Shown here: in pieces, positions 58,423 to 64,000 of the stretch
Position numbering within the stretch: the first letter of the stretch is position 1
How the letters are laid out: every line of letters starts with the position of its first letter
Assembly (NCBI GenBank): GCA_022823725.1
Contig: JAJEHL010000027.1
Span: forward strand, 1-64,000
DNA: 64,000 nt
Direction of reading: 5' to 3'
From: Candidatus Latescibacterota bacterium
Lineage (GTDB): Bacteria > Latescibacterota > UBA2968
Position numbers and translations under genes: made by a program
The notes under the pieces: model-generated
Told to the model about the DNA's origin: nothing
What the model saw: the letters and a program-made list of their open reading frames with translations, nothing else
The model's database searches: none

Positions 58423-58475
58423 AGTATTCATTGAAGCATACTACCTTTAGCGTCTGTTTGTCGAGGAGGCTTGCA

Positions 58476-59645
58476 ATGTTACAGGAATTTCGCGTTGATA
58501 ATTTTAAGTCTTTGATTAACATTGTATTTAAGCCACAGGAAATCAATCTGCTTCTTGGTAAGAACAATTCCGGAAAGACCAATCTCTGTCAGGCTTTGCA
58601 GTTTGTGGGGTGTAGTTCAATTTTCCCGCTCAATGAGTGTGCGGAGAAAGTTGCGGGTGGACGGTTTGGTATGACCAATTTCGCGTTTGAAAAATCCACC
58701 ATAGATTTTTATGTCCGAGCAAAAGTGCCTTATGAGGAAGAGGTTCTGGCCTTTGAATATGAACTTACGATTTCACCACCAAAGGACGGTATGGGAGAAG
58801 TAAAAGTTGAGCGAGAGATTTTGAGTGTTACCGGTGGGAAATTTGAGCAAACCATTCTGCTTGAAAATATCTCTGGACGAATACGGCTTTTGCAGGAGAA
58901 TGATTTTATAGATGGAACGGTGAATTATGTTGAAACGAGTGCGTCCAGAGATGCAACAATGTTGCAGCGTCTCTACGATTCGGAAAACAATGTATGTGTC
59001 AATCGCTTCAAACGCTATTTGAGCAATTGGATCTGCTATGATCTTTCGGCTACTGCTATGAGAGGATCGGACTATAAGCCCAATGAGGTTTTTCTCAATA
59101 GCGACGGAAGCAATCTCGCTTCAGTGCTATACTGGTTAAAGACCCACAATGAACGAGATTATCGCAAGCTGATGAAAGTCATGCAAGTGATTGAGCCAAA
59201 ATTTGATATTATCAATTTTCCCGTTGGCTCGGAGAGTGTTGTGGTTATGCTTTTTGAAGATTCAGATGGACATTCATTGCCAGCCTGGAATGCTTCAAAT
59301 GGAACACTGCGATTTTTGGCCCTGACTTATGTCTTGTTGATTCAAACACAACTGATACTGGATTCGCGTCCATTGTTCATGATTGAGGAGCCGGAAAATG
59401 GCATTTATGTCGGTTTTCTAAAAACTCTACTCGAAATGATTGATCGGTCTCAGGGGCCTCAGATCATTTTTACCTCGCACGCGCCTTATTTTATTGATCT
59501 TTTTGACGAGTATTTGGACGGGATTTTTGTACTTGATCGCGACGAACAGCACACGTCGATTACACAACCAGATATTGATGAGGTGAAGACACGCCTTGAA
59601 CATTTTCCATTGGGAGAGCAGCATTTTCGGGAGATGTTGGGATGA
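58476..59645 (+). CDS. AAA/ABC-type ATPase (OLD/AAA_15-like)
   Basis: A 389-residue ATPase. Walker A is LLLGKNNSGKTNL (28-35), placed after the typical start EFRVDNFKSLINIVF. Walker B is PLFMIEEPENGIY near 300, followed by the switch His in IIFTSHAPYFIDLFD. The middle (about 60-250) is divergent, as in OLD-family and phage-defence ATPases. The gene overlaps the TOPRIM-like gene by four bases (ATGA), so the two products are made together. Such ATPase-TOPRIM pairs occur in anti-phage systems. ATG 58476 has a GAGGAGG ribosome site; an ATG at 58431 is in frame but lies within the likely leader. Confidence 0.85.
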   Translation: MLQEFRVDNFKSLINIVFKPQEINLLLGKNNSGKTNLCQALQFVGCSSIFPLNECAEKVAGGRFGMTNFAFEKSTIDFYVRAKVPYEEEVLAFEYELTISPPKDGMGEVKVEREILSVTGGKFEQTILLENISGRIRLLQENDFIDGTVNYVETSASRDATMLQRLYDSENNVCVNRFKRYLSNWICYDLSATAMRGSDYKPNEVFLNSDGSNLASVLYWLKTHNERDYRKLMKVMQVIEPKFDIINFPVGSESVVVMLFEDSDGHSLPAWNASNGTLRFLALTYVLLIQTQLILDSRPLFMIEEPENGIYVGFLKTLLEMIDRSQGPQIIFTSHAPYFIDLFDEYLDGIFVLDRDEQHTSITQPDIDEVKTRLEHFPLGEQHFREMLG

Positions 59646-60238
59646 AGATCGGGTATTATGTACAAGGGGATGCAGATGAAGCCGTTGTAAAGGGACTGGC
59701 GAAACGCTGGTGTCCCGATGCAGAATTGGCAGAGGGTAAGTTCAGAGGTGCGTCGAGGGAATCTTTCAGACGGGAGATTGCCAATTCCTTAAGGGATTTG
59801 AAAAGCGATAAAAGGTGTGATATTCTGGTTGTTTTAACGGATGCCGACGCAAATCTCTGGCGGGATGTCAAAAGACTCGAATGGGATAGGATTCCAGAAG
59901 ACTGTCAGCATTTGACCCTATTTGGTGTGGCTGATCGAAATATTGAGTGCTGGATGGCGATTGACCGGGGCGCTCTTGCCCGTGAATTAAAATGTCGTGT
60001 GGAGGAGATTCCCACAGATGATCCTTCTGATTTTATTAAACGGCATTTTGGATTGCCCGGCTCTAATAAACTTGATAAAGATGATGCAAAAGCGCGTATC
60101 AGAGATTATGTTGCGGAGGCACCATTGAGGGCGTGGATTAGGAATTCAGATTCCTTTGAGGATTTTTACGAAGATGCGCGTGATTTAGCTGCTCAAAATG
60201 AGTGTTCGATTCCCAATGAAAGGGAACGCGGAGATTGA
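59642..60238 (+). CDS. TOPRIM-like protein paired with the ATPase (DUF4276/DUF4435-type)
   Basis: A 198-residue protein. The N-terminus IGYYVQGDADEAVVKGLAKR resembles the first TOPRIM strand with acidic residues at 9-13. LVVLTDADANLW (63-73) gives the D-x-D pair, and GVADRNIECWMAIDRG (95-110) resembles the R-x-I-E-x-W motif of DUF4276-type proteins. The C-terminus carries a charged helical region. A metal-dependent nuclease role is inferred, not shown. It starts inside the ATPase stop (ATGA) and is followed by a strong terminator, so the pair forms a closed two-gene unit. Confidence 0.7.
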   Translation: MKIGYYVQGDADEAVVKGLAKRWCPDAELAEGKFRGASRESFRREIANSLRDLKSDKRCDILVVLTDADANLWRDVKRLEWDRIPEDCQHLTLFGVADRNIECWMAIDRGALARELKCRVEEIPTDDPSDFIKRHFGLPGSNKLDKDDAKARIRDYVAEAPLRAWIRNSDSFEDFYEDARDLAAQNECSIPNERERGD

Positions 60239-60261
60239 ATACGGTTATATTAGACAAAGAT

Positions 60262-60302
60262 AGAGCCTGTTCTGTATCATTCAGAGCAGGCTCTTGTTTT
60301 TT
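60262..60302 (+). terminator. Rho-independent terminator after the ATPase/TOPRIM module
   Basis: AGAGCCTGTTCTG pairs with CAGAGCAGGCTCT (12 Watson-Crick pairs and one wobble) around a 7-base loop, followed by TGTTTTTT. Confidence 0.92.
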
Positions 60303-60397
60303 ATGCATTGTGCTGTTGCGTATATCGAGGTCTAACACTATCTTGTGGGGCGATTTGTTTACACTTTTGAACTGCTGCCGCATCGGAAGGATGTGTT

Positions 60398-62203
60398 ATG
60401 GATATGTTGCTGGATGATGTCAAATTGCCGTCGCATTTAGATCGTCTGACAGATACGGATCTGGATCTCAGGCGCGTTCAAGGGATGGTGCGCGTTGGTT
60501 CTGAAGTATTATTTGTGGTATTGAGCGGCTCCTTGTTCAAGTTGACGACGGAGAGGGCTGTGCTCGAGCCAGTGTTTGATTCTGTGACACGCTTATGGCC
60601 AGCCGATGAAAATTGTGCGCTGGTTGAATCAGAAGGCGCGCTATGGCGGGTTGATCTGGATGGTACAAAGGGGCGTTTGCTCACTATTCCCAGAGGGACG
60701 ATTTCCTATGATGTCAAATGGGGAATACGGGGCCTGGTTGTGGGTGCTCTTGTAGATCGCCGCGAGCCTGTGGATCCCAAAGCACCGTATTTTTATCCGA
60801 CACAGAGAGAAAAGGTCACGCTGTGCAGATATGCTTCAATTGAGGGTTGGCACGATCTCGCCGATGTGCCAGAAGGATGTGGGAACCTGAGTATGTGCCG
60901 GTATGGTCGTCGAATCGCGTGGCGAGAATCTCTTAATGTGATTCCAGAAGAAGCGCAGCGAGGAGAGTTTTACGGTTTTGATTTGAATACAAATGAGGTA
61001 CGAAAGTTGACCGAGGGTGCGGGCAAAGCCGGTCGCGTGGTGATGGCTTCGGATGGCTCTGCGCTGCTTTACGAAGCCAATCACGAGGCGGTGTATCCCA
61101 TTACAACGCATACGGATTTGTGGTGGTTGTCCTGGGATGGCAACGAACGGGTGAATCTCACAGAGGGTGGGCGTTGTATTGCGCGCTTTGGCTGGGGGCC
61201 TCGGGAAAAAACCGCCTGGGTATCGTTTGTGGAGGGTTTGGAAACACAGACGGAAGTGCTGGCTCTGGATGGAACGCCAGAAGGGACATTTGGCGATTTG
61301 GACGCGGTATCAGATATTGTATGGATGCCCGATGGTCTGGCTATTTTTGAAACCGAAGACGCGGAGCGATTTCCCGCAATTTGGACGGGAACGCGCCGTG
61401 TGCCTTTGCCTCAGCCAGCGAATTACGAGGATTTGCGCGTTTTAGAAATGGAATGGGAAGCCCCCGATGGCATGGAGATTGAAGGGGTGCTCTACGAAGC
61501 AGACGGCCTTAGAGGCCCTGCGCCGTTGCTGGTGTCGGCACATGGCGGGCCTGCTGCGCCAGTGGAAAATGTGCGGAGTGAGGCGGTTCGATATCGCCAT
61601 TTGCTGCGGGCGGGCTACCGGGTTTTTCGTCCGGCATTTCGGGGTTCTCTGGGTTTTGGAGATGATTTTGCGCGGAGCAATATCGGATGCCAGGGGCGGG
61701 CTGATCTCGAAGATATTATTTCGGGTATTGATTTTTTGATTGAAGAAGGGCTTGCATTAAAAAACAGGGTGGGTATTTTCGGTGCGTCTTACGGGGGATA
61801 TATGACTCTGCGGGCACTGTCTGTGACGGATCGATTCCATGCCGGTGTCGCGCTTTTCGGTTTTATCGACAATAGGCGGATGACCCTGGAGACGGGTGAT
61901 TTTACGTATGAGACTGAGTATTTGGAACCGCTATCGTGGCCGATTACAGAGCGTACGCGCGGGGGCGATGTGTTTCCCAATTTGGGTGCGATTCGCACAC
62001 CGCTGCTGTTGTTACACGGCGACCAGGACCCGATTTGTCCACTGTCGGAATCCAAAGTCACTTGTCGCGCGCTGGAAGCACTGGGGGTTCCGGTGGGGCT
62101 GGTGGTGTATCCGGGCGAGGGACATGGGTTTCGGAAAGAGAAAAACCGCCGCGATAGTGCGCGGCGGACGTTGGCATGGTTTTTGAACTACTTGCCGCCG
62201 TGA
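60398..62203 (+). CDS. Prolyl oligopeptidase family (S9) serine peptidase
   Basis: A 601-residue protein with an N-terminal beta-propeller (to about 350) and a C-terminal alpha/beta-hydrolase domain. The catalytic triad is Ser464 in FGASYGGYMTLRAL, Asp544 in LHGDQDPICPLSES and His576 in YPGEGHGFRKEKN. SAHGGPAAPVENVR and FRPAFRGSLGFGDDFA form the oxyanion-side loops. It cleaves oligopeptides or acyl groups. No signal peptide. The ribosome site GGAAGG is 11 bases upstream. It overlaps the convergent Gfo/Idh gene by 16 bases at the end. Confidence 0.92.
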   Translation: MDMLLDDVKLPSHLDRLTDTDLDLRRVQGMVRVGSEVLFVVLSGSLFKLTTERAVLEPVFDSVTRLWPADENCALVESEGALWRVDLDGTKGRLLTIPRGTISYDVKWGIRGLVVGALVDRREPVDPKAPYFYPTQREKVTLCRYASIEGWHDLADVPEGCGNLSMCRYGRRIAWRESLNVIPEEAQRGEFYGFDLNTNEVRKLTEGAGKAGRVVMASDGSALLYEANHEAVYPITTHTDLWWLSWDGNERVNLTEGGRCIARFGWGPREKTAWVSFVEGLETQTEVLALDGTPEGTFGDLDAVSDIVWMPDGLAIFETEDAERFPAIWTGTRRVPLPQPANYEDLRVLEMEWEAPDGMEIEGVLYEADGLRGPAPLLVSAHGGPAAPVENVRSEAVRYRHLLRAGYRVFRPAFRGSLGFGDDFARSNIGCQGRADLEDIISGIDFLIEEGLALKNRVGIFGASYGGYMTLRALSVTDRFHAGVALFGFIDNRRMTLETGDFTYETEYLEPLSWPITERTRGGDVFPNLGAIRTPLLLLHGDQDPICPLSESKVTCRALEALGVPVGLVVYPGEGHGFRKEKNRRDSARRTLAWFLNYLPP

Positions 62204-63387
62204 GGGTAATGATCGTAGTTCGTCATGTCATAGGGCTGCGTTGAGATTGCCCAGTTGACGCCGAGTTCTGAGAAGAGCTTGCCCGTGCGAAAGCTGCGGT
62301 CTAACAGGTCGTCCAGGTCCTTGATGATGTGGAAGGTCGCGCCGTCGCGTTTGACGTCGCGGCCATCAACTGTGACGATAGTGGGGCAGCTTTCGTGTGC
62401 GCCATTAACGCACAGGGTTTGTGCGCGTGCGACTTCTGGCGGGCACAGGGGTGTGGCGTTATTTTGCATTACGTCGATGGCGTTGTGAAACGGGCCGTGA
62501 TGGTCGCGCAGGTTGTGCTCTTCAAAGGATTCTGTGCTGCCGTCATTGTAGCGGATGATCGAACCGGGGCGACTCCATTCGGCTGTTCCGTGCTCGCACT
62601 GAAGTTGCATGAGGGGATTGAAGTTTTCACGTGTGGAATGGGAGAGGCCGATGAGGACATTGACGCCATTTGCCAAAATGCGGAGTACGGCTGTGTCGAG
62701 TGTTTCGATATCGCGTGCGCGGTAGAGTTCGGCCTGTACGGTTTCGGGCATGGCCGATTCGTGATGGGTTGCGCCGCACAGGTACATGGCATTGTTGAGG
62801 TCGTGCGCCATGGCGTTGTTGATTGGGCTGTCGAGGACCCATGTGCTATCGTCGAGTGTGAGCCGCCCAGCCCAGGTATTGCGGCTGTAGTACAGGTTGT
62901 TGCGCGGCCATCCGCCTTTGATGCGAATCGCGTGCAACTTTCCCAGCCGCCCATCCAATAAGCGGGTTTTGATGGTCTGGATGCTGGGGGCGTAGATTGA
63001 CTGATACCCGATGAGCGCAACTTTGTTTGTTTTATTTTTTATCTTTATTAAATGATTGGCATCCTGTATCGTGGCTGCCAATGGTTTTTCACAGATGACA
63101 TTGAATCCCGCTTTGAGTGCTGCGACGGAATAGGGAACGTGATAGTGAATGCCAATGGGCAAGGTGATGTAATCTATGCCTCCTGCACTGAGGAGATCGT
63201 CATACGTGTCGTAAACGCGAACATTGCGGGTTTTAAATTCGGCGAGTTTTTCGGGATGGTTTTCAGGGTCAATGACAACGGCGGCATCGATGCGCGCGCG
63301 TCCCTCTCGTTCGAGTGCTTCGACAGAGCGGACGTGTGTTTGTCCAAAACCGCCAATGCCAACAATGCCAAATTTTACGGGATTCAT
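62188..63387 (-). CDS. Gfo/Idh/MocA family oxidoreductase
   Basis: A 399-residue NAD(P)-dependent dehydrogenase. FGIVGIGGFGQTHVRSV is the cofactor motif, NVICEKPLAATIQDA the E-K-P motif, and the C-terminal domain has NNAMAHDLNNAMYLCG (H-D-L-N) where the active-site His is expected. RPGSIIRYNDGSTESF and PEVARAQTLCVNGAHES are typical. A sugar or inositol substrate is likely. The start has TTAGGAGCAATTT. Its last 16 bases overlap the S9 peptidase gene. The third family member starts 149 bases away, divergently. Confidence 0.93.
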   Translation of the reverse strand: MNPVKFGIVGIGGFGQTHVRSVEALEREGRARIDAAVVIDPENHPEKLAEFKTRNVRVYDTYDDLLSAGGIDYITLPIGIHYHVPYSVAALKAGFNVICEKPLAATIQDANHLIKIKNKTNKVALIGYQSIYAPSIQTIKTRLLDGRLGKLHAIRIKGGWPRNNLYYSRNTWAGRLTLDDSTWVLDSPINNAMAHDLNNAMYLCGATHHESAMPETVQAELYRARDIETLDTAVLRILANGVNVLIGLSHSTRENFNPLMQLQCEHGTAEWSRPGSIIRYNDGSTESFEEHNLRDHHGPFHNAIDVMQNNATPLCPPEVARAQTLCVNGAHESCPTIVTVDGRDVKRDGATFHIIKDLDDLLDRSFRTGKLFSELGVNWAISTQPYDMTNYDHYPHGGK

Positions 63388-63412
63388 AAATTGCTCCTAA
63401 GTTAAAAGCAGT

Positions 63413-63436
63413 ATCCGCAGGCATGTCCCTGCGGAT
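63413..63436. repeat. Short hairpin in divergent gap
   Basis: ATCCGCAGG and CCTGCGGAT form a perfect 9-bp stem with a loop of 6 bases, between the two Gfo/Idh genes, without a T-run. It may be an operator or part of an intergenic repeat. Confidence 0.5.
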
Positions 63437-63535
63437 GTAAGCAGGGATGGACGCAGATAGACACAGATGAAACAAAAAACACAAAAGCGATTGTAGGGGC
63501 AACTGAAATTAGTGGGATAAACGCAGGAGGACATG

Positions 63536-64000
63536 ATGAAAGACATTTTATCTGTTGGGCTTATTGGCGCAGGCTCGAATGCGGGGGGGCATGCGCGCGG
63601 TATTGCAGCGAATGAGAATATCCGTCTGGCAGCGGTTATGGATATTGACCGCAGTCGGGCAGAGGCTCTTGCGGGTGAGCACAACGCCCGCGCCTATGGG
63701 GTGTTGGATGATTTATTGAATGATCCCGAGGTGGAGGCCGTGCATGTGTGTTCGATCCACAAAGCACACGCCGAGCAGGTGGTTGCCGCGGCGCGTGCGG
63801 GCAAACATGTCCTGGTTGAAAAGCCTATGGCGTTGTCTGTGGCTGAATGCGATCGCATGATTGCGGCGTGTGAAGATGCCGGTGTGGTGCTGATGGTGGG
63901 ACAGGTGATGCGGCACTTTCCCGTGAATTTGAAGGTGAAGGCGCTGATTCGGGAAGGTGCGATTGGCGAGGTGGGACACATGATCCGGAGGCGATACGGC
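63536..64000 (+). CDS. Gfo/Idh/MocA family oxidoreductase (partial, runs off the window)
   Basis: An open frame of 155 codons reaches the window end without a stop. VGLIGAGSNAGGHARGIA is the cofactor motif (G-x-G-x-x-x-G variant), AAVMDIDRSRAEALAGEH follows, and VLVEKPMALSVAECD holds the E-K-P Lys. VMRHFPVNLKVKALI and GAIGEVGHMIRRRYG belong to the start of the C-terminal domain. ATG 63536 is preferred over ATG 63533 because AGGAGG lies 5 bases upstream. It is divergent from the other Gfo/Idh gene at 62188. Confidence 0.92.
   Translation, partial: MKDILSVGLIGAGSNAGGHARGIAANENIRLAAVMDIDRSRAEALAGEHNARAYGVLDDLLNDPEVEAVHVCSIHKAHAEQVVAAARAGKHVLVEKPMALSVAECDRMIAACEDAGVVLMVGQVMRHFPVNLKVKALIREGAIGEVGHMIRRRYG

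Noticed and set aside
1-64000. CRISPR arrays, rRNA genes and integrase genes
   Set aside because: I searched by eye for regular repeats with spacers, 16S/23S/5S signature stretches and tyrosine or serine recombinase motifs and found none.

Overview
The window looks like a bacterial chromosome segment of roughly 50% GC. The gene repertoire (eight intact sulfatases, three phytanoyl-CoA dioxygenase-like proteins, three enolase-superfamily proteins, three Gfo/Idh/MocA dehydrogenases, several glycoside hydrolases, and secreted proteins with paired dockerin-like EF-hand motifs) resembles polysaccharide-degrading candidate phyla such as Latescibacterota or Poribacteria. That placement is inferred from gene content only.

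Layout. 1-741: the tail of an IS630-like transposase abuts the last third of a recQ gene, so recQ appears broken by insertion. 909-9042: secreted YHYH and dockerin-like proteins surround an ECF sigma / membrane protein / CpxP-like trio. 9055-10467: a sulfatase with altered metal ligands. 10475-19403 (minus): six closely spaced genes (2-hydroxyacid dehydrogenase, GH2, sulfatase, enolase-superfamily protein, PhyH, gamma-glutamyltransferase), probably one catabolic operon. 19589-23846: a sulfatase, a HigBA-type toxin-antitoxin module set between two copies of the start of an aldo/keto reductase gene, and a mandelate racemase-like enzyme. 23993-31326: GH3, sulfatases and PhyH enzymes. 31339-42152: a region with several deletion scars (broken glycosidase, sulfatase stub, a sulfatase lacking its middle, broken GH116 gene) mixed with intact FAH, GH51, GMC oxidoreductase, SDR and sulfatase genes.

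42479-52219 is a housekeeping block: radC, SAM hydroxide adenosyltransferase, two HAD proteins (one fused to a YvcK/CofD domain), comF, then a glycolytic operon pfk-gap-pgk-tpi-secG-tRNA-Leu(GAG). The pfk carries residues typical of pyrophosphate-dependent enzymes.

52242-64000 returns to accessory content: a dockerin-like BNR protein, sixA, a minus-strand sulfatase / enolase / Gfo-Idh operon, a two-gene AAA ATPase plus TOPRIM-like module that may be a defence system, an S9 peptidase and two Gfo/Idh/MocA genes, the last cut by the window edge.

Together the accessory genes suggest uptake and breakdown of sulfated, uronic-acid- or deoxysugar-containing glycans: sulfatases remove sulfate, GH2/GH3/GH51 cleave linkages, and enolase, dehydrogenase, FAH and aldo/keto reductase proteins process the released sugars or acids. 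No formylglycine-generating enzyme, cohesin, glycan transporter or transcription factor for these operons lies in the window.
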